DNA of 64,000 nt from Anabaena cylindrica PCC 7122 (lineage in GTDB: Bacteria > Cyanobacteriota > Cyanobacteriia > Cyanobacteriales > Nostocaceae), in contig NC_019771.1 of assembly GCF_000317695.1 (NCBI RefSeq), positions 4,578,001-4,642,000 of the forward strand, written 5' to 3'. A model generated the notes under the pieces. It was not told the DNA's origin. It saw only the letters and a list, made by a program, of their open reading frames with translations, and did no database searches. Position numbers and translations under genes: made by a program. Positions 16,246-25,459 of the stretch are shown piece by piece; position 1 is the stretch's first letter; every line of letters starts with the position of its first letter.

Positions 16246-17106
16246 CTAAGGATATATATATTCAACAACCTTATTCCCCTCAACCAAATGTTCCTGTACA
16301 ATTCTTTCCGCAACTTCTGGCTTAACACGACTGTACCAAGTTCTATCAGTAGAATGATAAACAACAGGACCCAACTTACAAACCTGTAAACAACCACTTG
16401 TTCTCACTTCCAAATCTAATTCTGCCTTTTCAACAGCAGCCTTTAAAGCATCAAAAGTAGGTTGCCATTTTCGAGAAGGATAACAACGTCCAGAAGTACA
16501 AACTGCAATATAAGCACATTTGAGAGGATTTTTAGTAAAAGGAATTGGCTGTTTACCTAATACATAAATATCTCTAAGTTCCTGATAAAAAGCTAACTTT
16601 GTAAAATCTCCCTTCCCTTCAGGAAGTAAATTTTCATCCTCTACATAGGGATTAGGTAAAAATATCGTCATAGCCTTTTCACCAGAACCATTCCAAAATT
16701 GAATACCCCAACTTCTCGATTCACCTTCTGAATTTATCCTTCTATAAAATGCACCCTTACTAATCAAACGTTGCTGTCTTACTTCGATAGAAGTTTCAGC
16801 ATTGGGACCACCTAAAGTTTCCTCAATACATAAATGAAAATGCCAATCTCTAGTAATTACAGTTAAATATCCATCATAGAGAACGCATTTCTTAGGTGCT
16901 TCATGAAACTCCAACTCTAAAACACTACCTTGTTCCAAATGTCCCAAACCAACTTGATGCCAATTTTCTTGAAATAAAGTATAAGCTAAACAAGCCAGAA
17001 CATCACCTTGACAATCAAAAAACTCATATTCAATTTGCCAATTATTCCCAGTCGCTTCAATTATTTTTTCATTTACTGGTGTTACCCAACAATTAAAATC
17101 AGCCAT
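16246..17106 (-). CDS. Two-domain protein with C-terminal (2Fe-2S) ferredoxin-like domain
   Basis: 286 residues. The C-terminal 90 residues form a thioredoxin-like [2Fe-2S] ferredoxin domain: AYIAVCTSGRCYPSRKW, then EVRTSGCLQVCKLGPVV, giving four Cys in the expected C-x4-C...C-x3-C layout. The N-terminal 190 residues (WQIEYEFFDCQGDVLACLAY, VITRDWHFHLCIEETLGGP) resemble a small-molecule-binding barrel with several His and Cys, not firmly classed. It lies between the TonB receptor and the ABC genes on the same strand, so a likely role is reductive handling of the imported iron or cobalt complex; that is inference from context. Confidence 0.75.
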   Translation of the reverse strand: MADFNCWVTPVNEKIIEATGNNWQIEYEFFDCQGDVLACLAYTLFQENWHQVGLGHLEQGSVLELEFHEAPKKCVLYDGYLTVITRDWHFHLCIEETLGGPNAETSIEVRQQRLISKGAFYRRINSEGESRSWGIQFWNGSGEKAMTIFLPNPYVEDENLLPEGKGDFTKLAFYQELRDIYVLGKQPIPFTKNPLKCAYIAVCTSGRCYPSRKWQPTFDALKAAVEKAELDLEVRTSGCLQVCKLGPVVYHSTDRTWYSRVKPEVAERIVQEHLVEGNKVVEYIYP

Positions 17107-17140
17107 AAAAAACCCTCCTGATATTAAACTCTTGTATTAC

Positions 17141-17169
17141 TCTCAGCGCCTCTGTGCCTCTGCGTGAGA
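17141..17169. repeat. Dispersed GCCTCTGTGCCTCTGCGTGAG repeat copy
   Basis: Same family as 3283-3316, between the TonB receptor and the ferredoxin-like gene. Confidence 0.7.
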
Positions 17170-17177
17170 AAACAATA

Positions 17178-19277
17178 TTAAAACATAGCACTCAAACCAA
17201 CTTGAAAACCTCTACCTCCGTCAGGAAAACCAGGAAACAACTGATAACGCTGATTAAAGAGATTTTCCAGACTACCTGTAACTACCAGTTTATCATTTAA
17301 AGGCACACGCAATTTAAAATCAAAAGTAGTATATCCAGATAAAAATTCTGTATTTATATTATTAGTAGGATATCCATTTAAGGAATTCATTAATAAACCC
17401 AAATACAAACCTTGAGGATTTTCATAAGAAACTCCCAAATTTAATTTATCTGCACCAGCAAACCTCAATTCTTTGTCAATCTCCGCTAAATTAGAACTTT
17501 TCAAAATACGCGGATCATTTGCCGTGTAATTAACAAAAGTATAAATATTTTTGGCAAGTTGCAAATTCAAAGTAGCCTCAATTCCTGTAGTTTCCACCAG
17601 TCCGATATTTTCCCAAGTTCCTGTATTACCATTTACTGGTGGTGTCAGTCTCTTAAAGGCAATCGTATCTGATACACTATTTTTGAAAAAAGTTAATCTT
17701 AGCAAACCAATATTACCAAGTTTTTGGTCAATGCCAATATCAAAACTATCACCTCTTTCTGGTTTAAGTTCTGGGTTGCCAATATTGCTAGGATTGACAT
17801 TAAATAAATTAGCAATAGTCGGAACTCGAAAATTTTTGATGTAATTTGCTCTTAAGGTAGTTGAGTCGAAAACGACAAATTTTGTCCCTACAGATGGTGA
17901 TGTAACTGAACCATTTACCAAGCTAATAAAGTCTTGACGTAAACCTAAATTAACAGTCAAATTAGGGATTAATACTACTTCATATTTGGCAAATAATGCT
18001 CCTTGATTAATATCGTTATCATAGTTCAATGTTTCTTTATTAGTCGAATAACTAAAGGAGGTATTACGAACATTGACAGTGCGATAATCAAAGCCATAAA
18101 CTAAACTTTGATTTTTAGCAAAATTCCAACTATGTGTAGTTTGAATTCCGTAGGAAGTTTGATTAGTCTCAAAGCGACTTGAACCACTAGGATCAAACCG
18201 AGTGTTCAAAAAATCTCCATAAACTCTTGCTGTTAATAAAGAATCATCCCCACCTCCTAATTTTGAATTCCAGGTTAAATCAGTTAAAACTTGATCTGTG
18301 TATTTGCGATTTTTATCTGTAAGCGAATTAAAAAAACCTTGTCCATTGACTGGAAAAGGAATTGGCACTCCTCCAGGTGTTCCTTGTTCTTTATTTAAGT
18401 ATAAAGTCGAGAAACTGAGAGTATTCCGTTTGCCTAAATCTGCTTCTAATTTGACATTAAAATTGTTATAAAGTGCATCATTATTCTTCCTGGTTCCTGA
18501 AAAATTAGCTTCAGGAATAGAAAAAGGATAATTATTTTCAGCTTGGGTACGGTTATAACCTACAACCCAAGAAATATCACCTTTTTTACCGCTATTTTGA
18601 ATACTTTGTTGGTTCAGTCCATAAGCACCAATATTGACTTTTGCTTCGGTGGTAATTTTCTCTGTAGGACGACGGGTGATAATATTAATTACTCCCCCAA
18701 TTGCATCAGAACCATAAAGAGTTGAACCTCCTCCGGGTAATACTTCAACTCTTTGAATATTATTAGTTGTAAATTCGGAAAGATCAAAACCACCACTGCC
18801 GGCATTATTAATTGGTCTACCATCAAGTAATATTAATACTTGACCGGTATTAGAACCACGAATAAATTGACCACTTAAAGCATTAACTTCTGTTCCTACA
18901 GTACCATCACCTAATATACCAGGAAGAAATTTAAGTGCTTCTCTTACAGTTCTCGCACCTTGTGCTTCCATTTCTTCACCCGTAATTACATAAATTGGCC
19001 GAGTGGAATCTTTCACTGTTCCTTCCCGACGAAAAGGTGAAAAAACAGGTTCATTTAATAGCTTCTCAATCACATTTATTTCAATATCAGCTTCTTTTTC
19101 TTCAGTATCTGCCGGTGTATTTTGAGTAATTTTTTCTGCGACTGGTTCTTCCTGTTGGGGAATTTCTACTCCTATAACTTTGTAATTTTCACAACACATT
19201 CCCAAAGTCACACTAGACGCAATAATTTGAATTCCCAGTTTCGCAACTAAATTAGTAGACATTTTTGATCTAAACAC
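17178..19277 (-). CDS. TonB-dependent outer membrane receptor (BtuB/siderophore type)
   Basis: 699 residues as read from GTG 19277; the ATG at 19262 is a good alternative. After a weak signal region and an acidic linker comes a plug domain with IYVITGEEMEAQGARTVREA, FIRGSNTGQVLILLDGRPIN and QRVEVLPGGGSTLYGSDAIG near 85-210, then a 22-strand type barrel ending VGLSAMF with a terminal Phe. The plug reads closer to BtuB-like receptors than to FhuA-type ones. It is the first gene of a minus-strand series with ferredoxin-like protein, binding protein, permease and ATPase. A Fur box lies 128 bases upstream. Substrate could be a siderophore or a corrinoid. Confidence 0.9.
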   Translation of the reverse strand: MFRSKMSTNLVAKLGIQIIASSVTLGMCCENYKVIGVEIPQQEEPVAEKITQNTPADTEEKEADIEINVIEKLLNEPVFSPFRREGTVKDSTRPIYVITGEEMEAQGARTVREALKFLPGILGDGTVGTEVNALSGQFIRGSNTGQVLILLDGRPINNAGSGGFDLSEFTTNNIQRVEVLPGGGSTLYGSDAIGGVINIITRRPTEKITTEAKVNIGAYGLNQQSIQNSGKKGDISWVVGYNRTQAENNYPFSIPEANFSGTRKNNDALYNNFNVKLEADLGKRNTLSFSTLYLNKEQGTPGGVPIPFPVNGQGFFNSLTDKNRKYTDQVLTDLTWNSKLGGGDDSLLTARVYGDFLNTRFDPSGSSRFETNQTSYGIQTTHSWNFAKNQSLVYGFDYRTVNVRNTSFSYSTNKETLNYDNDINQGALFAKYEVVLIPNLTVNLGLRQDFISLVNGSVTSPSVGTKFVVFDSTTLRANYIKNFRVPTIANLFNVNPSNIGNPELKPERGDSFDIGIDQKLGNIGLLRLTFFKNSVSDTIAFKRLTPPVNGNTGTWENIGLVETTGIEATLNLQLAKNIYTFVNYTANDPRILKSSNLAEIDKELRFAGADKLNLGVSYENPQGLYLGLLMNSLNGYPTNNINTEFLSGYTTFDFKLRVPLNDKLVVTGSLENLFNQRYQLFPGFPDGGRGFQVGLSAMF

Positions 19278-19404
19278 CTGTATAAAAATTTGGACAAGGT
19301 AAAAGTTGCAGTCTTTTTTATTAACAAGTACGGTAATTTACTTAATTACACGCTAAAAAAGACTGCGACAATAAAGATAGAAAAAAGCCGCACTGCATTT
19401 ATAT

Positions 19405-19423
19405 GAGAATCATAATCATTATC
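19405..19423 (-). promoter_or_regulatory. Fur box
   Basis: GAGAATCATAATCATTATC agrees with the 19-base Fur consensus GATAATGATAATCATTATC at 17 positions. It lies 128 bases upstream of the TonB receptor's first codon and about 93 bases past the DUF1636 stop, so it most likely controls the receptor-transporter genes in response to iron. Confidence 0.88.
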
Positions 19424-19515
19424 ACATAAATGGTAAAAATTGCAATAGCAGCTTGGCATCAATTCAACTAGTCACCAAGAGCAACATACTTTTTATACTG
19501 AGACATAGTGAACAA

Positions 19516-19926
19516 TTAACAACAATTGGCGTTTAAATTTGCCCACTTATTTAGTGCAGGAATTTTTGCTAAGATACCTTTTTTCAAAGCTTCTGGCCGT
19601 TCTGACCAAGGCAGCGAACCATCTGCTTTAGCATAGTATAGATTTGCACATTCTAGTATTGCAGATGTACTACCATCTACGGGTAAATCACCAAAGAGAT
19701 AGCTTAATTTTCCTTCTGCTGCAAAAGCAATGACGCAGGAATGACTGCAAGCACTCATACATTCAACCCCCTGAATGCAGAATTTATCCTGCATTTCTCT
19801 ATCTTGTGCAAGTTGTTGAAGCTGTTTTAGTAGTTGCTCTCCTTTACTTTCACCAACCCGCTTACCGTCTTGCCACTTACCACCACAAGTTTTGCAGACA
19901 AATAGAGTATGTTTTTGATTGAGCAT
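19516..19926 (-). CDS. DUF1636 metal-binding protein
   Basis: 136 residues. Cysteine layout FVCKTCGGKW near 9-18, IQGVECMSACSHSCVIAF near 52-69 and a terminal NCC fits DUF1636, a thioredoxin-like probable metal or [2Fe-2S] protein often found with cobalt or cobalamin genes. A cobalamin riboswitch lies upstream on the same strand, which supports a cobalt/B12-related role. It precedes the Fur-controlled uptake genes. Function itself is inferred. Confidence 0.88.
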   Translation of the reverse strand: MLNQKHTLFVCKTCGGKWQDGKRVGESKGEQLLKQLQQLAQDREMQDKFCIQGVECMSACSHSCVIAFAAEGKLSYLFGDLPVDGSTSAILECANLYYAKADGSLPWSERPEALKKGILAKIPALNKWANLNANCC

Positions 19927-20295
19927 TGATTGAAAAATGTGTAAGAATTAGTCAGAAACGCAGACATGAGAATTTTTAAAGCAGGACTACAGCAGCAACC
20001 TCTCCTGCAAACAAATAATGTTTGAAATCATTCCTTTTTTAAAAAAGGGCTGATGTCAATTGATATATTTGATTCAATTGAAAACTGCTATGTCTATTTG
20101 AAGAAATCTATTGAAGATAGCAGTAAGCGTTAGTCATATACGCTTCCTGTCTTCTTGTATAAAAAGTTGTAAAAGATTAAATTGACTGTTAATAATCTCA
20201 GAGTAATACACAATCTGTAGAGAATCTCTGAAGCCAAAATGATGAATTTTGATGGAAATATTCATTGATTTATTCATCTGTACCACGCAGATGGA

Positions 20296-20445
20296 TATGG
20301 TTAGTTTCACTTTCGGCGGGCATTCTGACTCAGAGACATAAGCCTCATTACAGCTGCGGGACAGCGTTGGATTTACACCAAACTTTCCCCCTTGCGTTTA
20401 ATGGTTTTTCCATTAAAACCGACATTGAGAATAAACATACAATAA
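20296..20445 (-). promoter_or_regulatory. Cobalamin (AdoCbl) riboswitch
   Basis: Read on the minus strand, the conserved elements occur in order: GGTTTTAATGGAAAAACC near the 5' end, AAGGGGGAAAGTTTGGTG, TAAATCCAACGCTGTCCCGC, AGCTGTAATGAGG, and the B12 box AGTCAGAATGCCCGCC at 20331-20316. It precedes the DUF1636 gene by about 370 bases. The stretch between (19927-20295) has no other gene; I could not identify the expression platform. Confidence 0.93.
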
Positions 20446-20541
20446 TTTTCGTTTGTTGTCAATGGGAGTGGCAGGATAATTTTATTTAGGTCTTGTTGAA
20501 TTTAACTGCAATTACAAAAGATTGCCGTTCAATATTGATAA

Positions 20542-21711
20542 TTATTCTGTTAGTTTGTCTTCGTAGGGATTACTAAAAGCTGGGTTTTCAACAAAATCTT
20601 CATCAGTCAGACTTTGCAAAAATGCCAGTAAATCCTGTTTTTCACTTTCACTTAATTGAAACCCACTAATAAACTCACTTTTGAAAGGATTTGTACTACC
20701 GATTCCGGCAAACTTCCCTGTTTTAATAGTTCTACCACCTGCTTGATAATGGTCAATCACTTCTTCCAGAGTTGCTATACTCCCATCGTGCATATAGGGA
20801 GCAGTGAAGGCAATATTTCGCAAGGTGGGAGCTTTAAAACGACCCATATCTGTTGGTTTAGAAGTTATTTCATAAACACCAGTATTATCCGCTGGATAAG
20901 AACCTTTACCGTCAATATTATAAAGACCAGTATTGTGAAAAGCGATTTCTTGAAAGGCTAATTTTTCGTGCATTACTGAATCTGTAAAATTAATTCCCCC
21001 GTGACAGTGAAAACATTCTAAATCTTCGCTATTAAATAGCTTCTCACCTCGTTTTGCTGCTGGAGAAATGGCATTAGTATCACTACCAAAGCGATATTTA
21101 TCATAGGGAGAATTCACGGAAATTAAAGTGCGTTCAAATGCTGCTAAGGCTTTAGTTAAATTGCTGAGGTTGATAGGATCTTGATCATTTCTAAAAGCAT
21201 CTGTAAACATCTGCGGATATTTTGAATCATCCCGCAACATTGCTAATATCTCTTTCTCCCTTCCTACCATCCCCATTTCCACTGGATGCTCTCCAAATAA
21301 TGGCACTAAAGCTTGATTTTCCAACTTCGTCATTAAAGGATTAGCCCAAGTTAATACAGGATTATAGGCTATATTAGCAAGACTCATAGAGTTACGAGGG
21401 TGTTTTTCCTCAGTTGCTCCCACAGCTACTGTTTTACCATCAGTAAAAGCCAGTTTTTGGAGATGACAAGAAGCACAGGAAAATTTACCTGTAATTGATA
21501 ACCGTTGCTCATAAAAAAGATGTCTTCCCAACTCCACTTTTTGGGAATTCATCGGGTTATCGACTGGTACTATTGGTTTAGGCATCCAAACTGGAATATT
21601 CCAGTTATATTCTGAAGTTGAAGATGCAGAAATGGCTGTACTCAGTCCAATTGATAAATAAACTGAGAACAGACAAATTGTCAGCAAGGTGAACCAGCGA
21701 GATAATGTCAT
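20542..21711 (-). CDS. mbnH: MbnH-like di-heme c-type enzyme (MauG/cytochrome c peroxidase family)
   Basis: 389 residues with a signal peptide (SRWFTLLTICLFSVYLSIGL). Two haem c sites: FSCASCHLQ at about 78-86 and LECFHCHGG near 231-239. Further family segments are SMSLANIAYNPVLTWANPL, NLTKALAAFERTLIS and APYMHDGSIATLEEVIDHY. In the studied MbnH/MbnP pair the di-haem enzyme oxidises a Trp of MbnP to kynurenine and helps create its copper site. The start overlaps the stop of the adjacent mbnP-like gene by 4 bases (21708-21711), so the two are coupled. Periplasmic location follows from the signal peptide. Confidence 0.88.
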   Translation of the reverse strand: MTLSRWFTLLTICLFSVYLSIGLSTAISASSTSEYNWNIPVWMPKPIVPVDNPMNSQKVELGRHLFYEQRLSITGKFSCASCHLQKLAFTDGKTVAVGATEEKHPRNSMSLANIAYNPVLTWANPLMTKLENQALVPLFGEHPVEMGMVGREKEILAMLRDDSKYPQMFTDAFRNDQDPINLSNLTKALAAFERTLISVNSPYDKYRFGSDTNAISPAAKRGEKLFNSEDLECFHCHGGINFTDSVMHEKLAFQEIAFHNTGLYNIDGKGSYPADNTGVYEITSKPTDMGRFKAPTLRNIAFTAPYMHDGSIATLEEVIDHYQAGGRTIKTGKFAGIGSTNPFKSEFISGFQLSESEKQDLLAFLQSLTDEDFVENPAFSNPYEDKLTE

Positions 21712-22607
21712 TCAACTCTAAAAAATTTCTGTTTAGCAGCAGCTTTTCCATTAAAAGGTAGACCGAAATTAGTCATAATCACATTGCAGTCACTATCATC
21801 AGGAGATGACATACAACCAGGAGGAGTATTTTTTTTGTTAATTGTTAAATTTGTATTTCCTATTAATGCTGCAATATCAGCAATTACGACATTTTTACTA
21901 ACATCAAATTTTGTAAAAATGACTTTTGAAGTATTCAAATTACTACAAGTTGATGGGCTTTGACTTCCCTCAATTGATTGACAACCTGTGCTACCCAAAT
22001 GAATCGGGAAACCCTGAGCTTTTTCACTTTTTTCACCATGCTTTACCTGAGAATTATGAGTTTGGGTTTTCCAATCTAAACGAGCAAATTTATAACCAAA
22101 AAGCCAATTCCACCATAAAGAAGTCAGATTTAATGGTGATGGTGCAATGACAGAATCAGCATGATTGAGATTGAAGGGAAGACCTAAAGTAAATTGTAAG
22201 CCTTGATAATTACCTTTGGGTATTGTCCCAACAATTTGATTGCGTGTTTCGACTGTACCATTAGCACAGCCACCAGATTTATTTTCAAAGTCTAAGAGGG
22301 CAACATTTTGATATTGCCATTTTCCATCCTGTGTTAAATTCACAGGTATAGATTTACCATTATTATCAATTAAGGCAATATCAGATACATAAAAACGAAA
22401 GTCATCAGGAGTAACTTTTGTGGCTGGTTTACCTAAAGTATAGGTTTTACCGCATTCAAAAGGTTGTTTACCCACTCTTCCTTGAAAATTAATTGTTACC
22501 TCTTGGTTGTTACTAGTTTGAGCTACAGTTTTGGTAACACCACCGAAATTTCCCACCAGGATAATTCCTACCATTGTGGTAGACGTTAATAATAATTGCC
22601 GTTTCAT
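21708..22607 (-). CDS. mbnP: MbnP-like copper-binding protein (four-Cys, 'metallo-mystery pair')
   Basis: 299 residues with a signal peptide ending near TKTVAQ. The family start VTINFQGRVGKQPFECGKTY, DFRFYVSDIALID, and six cysteines (FECG, GGCANG, TGCQ, STCS, PGCM, DCNV) match the MbnP family, periplasmic or outer-membrane copper-binding proteins modified by MbnH. Trp residues suitable for kynurenine formation lie in LTSLWWNWLFGYKFARLDWK. The 4-base overlap with the di-haem gene and the divergent TonB receptor suggest a copper acquisition unit; no methanobactin synthesis genes are visible here. Confidence 0.88.
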   Translation of the reverse strand: MKRQLLLTSTTMVGIILVGNFGGVTKTVAQTSNNQEVTINFQGRVGKQPFECGKTYTLGKPATKVTPDDFRFYVSDIALIDNNGKSIPVNLTQDGKWQYQNVALLDFENKSGGCANGTVETRNQIVGTIPKGNYQGLQFTLGLPFNLNHADSVIAPSPLNLTSLWWNWLFGYKFARLDWKTQTHNSQVKHGEKSEKAQGFPIHLGSTGCQSIEGSQSPSTCSNLNTSKVIFTKFDVSKNVVIADIAALIGNTNLTINKKNTPPGCMSSPDDSDCNVIMTNFGLPFNGKAAAKQKFFRVE

Positions 22608-22690
22608 GGTTATTTGTATGAATACATGAATTTAGTCTGAAAGTAGCCGTATCTTTACCGTACTCAATTTTCAGTTAAATAAATCACCAA

Positions 22691-22711
22691 GTCAAAAGAC
22701 AAGCTGTCAAA
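22691..22711 (+). promoter_or_regulatory. Operator-like inverted repeat, copy 1
   Basis: 21 bases, starting GTCAAAAGACAAGC. It contains the palindromes GTC-aaaa-GAC and GACA-agc-TGTC and is the perfect reverse complement of 22822-22842. It lies 84 bases upstream of the mbnP start. Confidence 0.75.
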
Positions 22712-22821
22712 CTTGATTTTCGATTTTGTGGGTTTGGAGAAATCGCTAAATATTTAAATCAGCCGTACTAAGTCTGTCTGATATACCGTATGTGCTAAAT
22801 AAATACCAAGTAAACATCTTA

Positions 22822-22842
22822 TTTGACAGCTTGTCTTTTGAC
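22822..22842 (-). promoter_or_regulatory. Operator-like inverted repeat, copy 2
   Basis: Perfect reverse complement of 22691-22711 (starts TTTGACAGCTTGTC on the plus strand). It lies 77 bases upstream of the divergent TonB receptor start, so each promoter of the divergent pair has one copy at about the same distance. Confidence 0.75.
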
Positions 22843-22918
22843 AACCTGACTCCATGAAGTAAATAATCCTACCTGAAACGCTGAGACGTAATATATATCT
22901 CTAGTTATTTTTTGTGGA

Positions 22919-25459
22919 ATGTGGGGGGAAGCTTTGAAGTTAAAACGGTGTGTGTCTATAAGTGTGGTAAGTACCATTTGTTTGCTAATAACTCAAAAAG
23001 CGAATGCAGAACCTGTTATCAGTGAAGTTATGACAGATATTCCGCGACTAAATGATATTGAACGTCCGAAAACGAGTATTCAAGATTGGTTAGCACAGGA
23101 ATCTCAAACTGCTCAAGTTCTTCAAATAACTGGTGTGCGGCTACAAGAAACAGAAGCTGGTTTAGAAGTTGTTTTAGAAACCCTAGAGGGGGAATTATCC
23201 GCACCAGAAACATTAGTTGATGGTAATAATTTAATTGTAGATATACAAAATGCAGTACTAGCTTTACCAGATCAAAAAGAGTTTACAGCCAAAAACCCAG
23301 CAGCGGGAATTACTGCAATTACGGTTACACAACAAGAAAATAACAAAGTGCGAGTTCTTGTAACTGGAATTGAAGATGCACCAACACTACAGATAGGTGC
23401 AAATAATGGCGGTTTAACTTTAAATCTATTTTCCGCTACATCAGATCCAGACATAGAAATAACCGTCACAGCCCAAAAACGAACAGAAGACGCTCAGGAT
23501 ATACCACTTAGTTTGACGGTAATTCCGCGTCAGGAATTAGAAGATGGGCAAATTAGTTCTTTCTCTGATATCGCCAATAACACACCCAATTTTACCTTTT
23601 CCTCCTCTTCATCTGGTAGTGCTGAATACAATTACTACAGTATGCGCGGGTTAAGTAATTTCAACGCTTTTACCAACCAGGATACAGTAGCTTTTTATAT
23701 AGATGATGTCCCATTTGATTATGGCGGCTTTTTAGACCTGAGCTTGATTGATTTGGAACGAGTCGAAGTGCTACGCGGTTCCCAAAGTACCCTCTACGGG
23801 AGAAGCAGTCCAGCTGGAGTTGTGAATGTGATTTCTCATCAACCGACTCAGAAGCCCGAATTTGGAGTTTCAGCTAGTTATGGTAGCTACAACAGCCGGG
23901 AATTGGAACTTTCCCTCAGTGATGCGGTAATTCCTGATAAACTATCGTTTCGACTAGCTGGTGCATACAACGCACGGGATGGATTTATTGATAATACGAC
24001 ATTGAATCGCACCGTTGGCGAAGTATCAAAAGTAGCAGGACGAGCGCAAATTCTTTGGACACCCACACCAGAATGGAGCGTGTCTTTCAATACCTATGCT
24101 AGTGATAGCGATGGCGGCAATCCTACTTATAATCTCCGTAATGCTGATGACCCATTTAAGATAGATCAAAGTGTGGATGGTTTTGCGCGGTTAAGCAGTA
24201 ATACCCAAGCCTTGAAAATTGGCTATGATGGTGCTAAATTTCGGGCTACGTCAATTACAGCAAGGCGTTTTACCAATCAATCCAATTTTTTGGGAGATAA
24301 CTTTGCTGAACTGGATTTATTAAGGCAGATTATAGATATTAATTCCATAGTTTGGTCACAGGAGTTTCGTCTCCAGTCACCGGAAAGTGCAGACCGTTTG
24401 CGTTGGTTATTCGGTGGATATTATGAAGGGCGTGACTTTAATGTTGTTAATGATACTATAGAACGAACAGCAACCGCCGCCGCAATATTTGGTTTACCAG
24501 CAGGGCGCAACCGTGTTTCCGCTGAACAATCTCGTAATACTTATGCAGTTTTTGGTCAATTAGACTATAAACCAATTGAAGCATTGACTTTATTTGCTGG
24601 GTTGCGTTATGAAGCTGCGGATAGCACCCTGAGCCGTCGTCGTGTCTTTGAAGCGGCTGGTGGTGGAGTTACCCCATTGAGTGCTGAATTAAAAGGAGCA
24701 GAAATCAGTAGCAGTGCAGTAATTCCCCGTTTTGGGTTGCAGTATCAAGTCACCCCAAATTTAATGGCTTATGGGACAATTGCTCAAGGATATCGCCCCA
24801 ATGGACTCAATTACCGGGCTGACGACGACACAACCCGTCAATATCGAGAAGAAACATCTTGGACTTATGAAGCGGGTTTAAAGTCTTCCTGGCTGGATAA
24901 CCGCTTGACTGCTAATTTATCGGTGTTTCGGACTAATGTTAATGACTATCAAGTTTTGCTAACCGATAATGATGGATTTTTCCGCGATATTGCGAATGCT
25001 GATGTTGATATCACCGGATTAGAATTTGAACTAAAAGCCCAACTTGTAAAGGGGCTAGATTTAATTGCTGGTGTGGGTTATGTAGATAGCAAATTTCAAA
25101 ACTACAGCAATCCATTTACAGGGATAAATTATAGTAATAATCGCGTTCCTCTCGCACCAGAATTAACTTACAATTTGGCTATTCAGTACCGCAGTCCCGG
25201 TGGTATCTTTGCTCGTGGGGAATTGCGTGGCTATGGGAAAAATTATTTTGATGATGCAAATCAAATTAAGCAAGATCCGTTTGTGGTGGTGAATGCTCGC
25301 ATTGGTTATGAATGGCAAAAATACGGTATTTACTTGTATGCCAATAATTTGTTTGACACTCGTTATATCAATTCTGGCTTCTTTTTCCCACCACCTGATG
25401 TGACTGCGGGTTTTGGAGATCCAGCAATTTATGGTGTGCAACTCAGAGCGAATTTGTAA
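22919..25459 (+). CDS. TonB-dependent receptor with N-terminal AMIN domain
   Basis: 846 residues from ATG 22919; a TTG at codon 6 is better placed after GGGGGGAA and may be the true start. Signal peptide (SISVVSTICLLITQKANA), then an AMIN domain at about 62-140 (VLQITGVRLQETEAGLEVVL, ITAITVTQQENNKVRVLV), typical of cyanobacterial receptors and thought to anchor at the cell wall. The plug follows (ITVTAQKRTEDAQDIPLSLT, SMRGLSNFNAFTNQD, LERVEVLRGSQSTLYGRSS) and then the barrel, ending GVQLRANL. It is divergent from mbnPH with shared inverted-repeat operators, so a metal chelate, perhaps copper, is a reasonable substrate guess. Confidence 0.9.
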   Translation: MWGEALKLKRCVSISVVSTICLLITQKANAEPVISEVMTDIPRLNDIERPKTSIQDWLAQESQTAQVLQITGVRLQETEAGLEVVLETLEGELSAPETLVDGNNLIVDIQNAVLALPDQKEFTAKNPAAGITAITVTQQENNKVRVLVTGIEDAPTLQIGANNGGLTLNLFSATSDPDIEITVTAQKRTEDAQDIPLSLTVIPRQELEDGQISSFSDIANNTPNFTFSSSSSGSAEYNYYSMRGLSNFNAFTNQDTVAFYIDDVPFDYGGFLDLSLIDLERVEVLRGSQSTLYGRSSPAGVVNVISHQPTQKPEFGVSASYGSYNSRELELSLSDAVIPDKLSFRLAGAYNARDGFIDNTTLNRTVGEVSKVAGRAQILWTPTPEWSVSFNTYASDSDGGNPTYNLRNADDPFKIDQSVDGFARLSSNTQALKIGYDGAKFRATSITARRFTNQSNFLGDNFAELDLLRQIIDINSIVWSQEFRLQSPESADRLRWLFGGYYEGRDFNVVNDTIERTATAAAIFGLPAGRNRVSAEQSRNTYAVFGQLDYKPIEALTLFAGLRYEAADSTLSRRRVFEAAGGGVTPLSAELKGAEISSSAVIPRFGLQYQVTPNLMAYGTIAQGYRPNGLNYRADDDTTRQYREETSWTYEAGLKSSWLDNRLTANLSVFRTNVNDYQVLLTDNDGFFRDIANADVDITGLEFELKAQLVKGLDLIAGVGYVDSKFQNYSNPFTGINYSNNRVPLAPELTYNLAIQYRSPGGIFARGELRGYGKNYFDDANQIKQDPFVVVNARIGYEWQKYGIYLYANNLFDTRYINSGFFFPPPDVTAGFGDPAIYGVQLRANL

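Noticed and set aside
16182..16397. 72-codon N-terminal extension of the binding protein
   Set aside because: It reads through a dispersed repeat and the previous gene, whereas a lipoprotein signal starts at 16181.
20265..20489. Plus-strand frame of 74 codons
   Set aside because: It is antisense to the cobalamin riboswitch.
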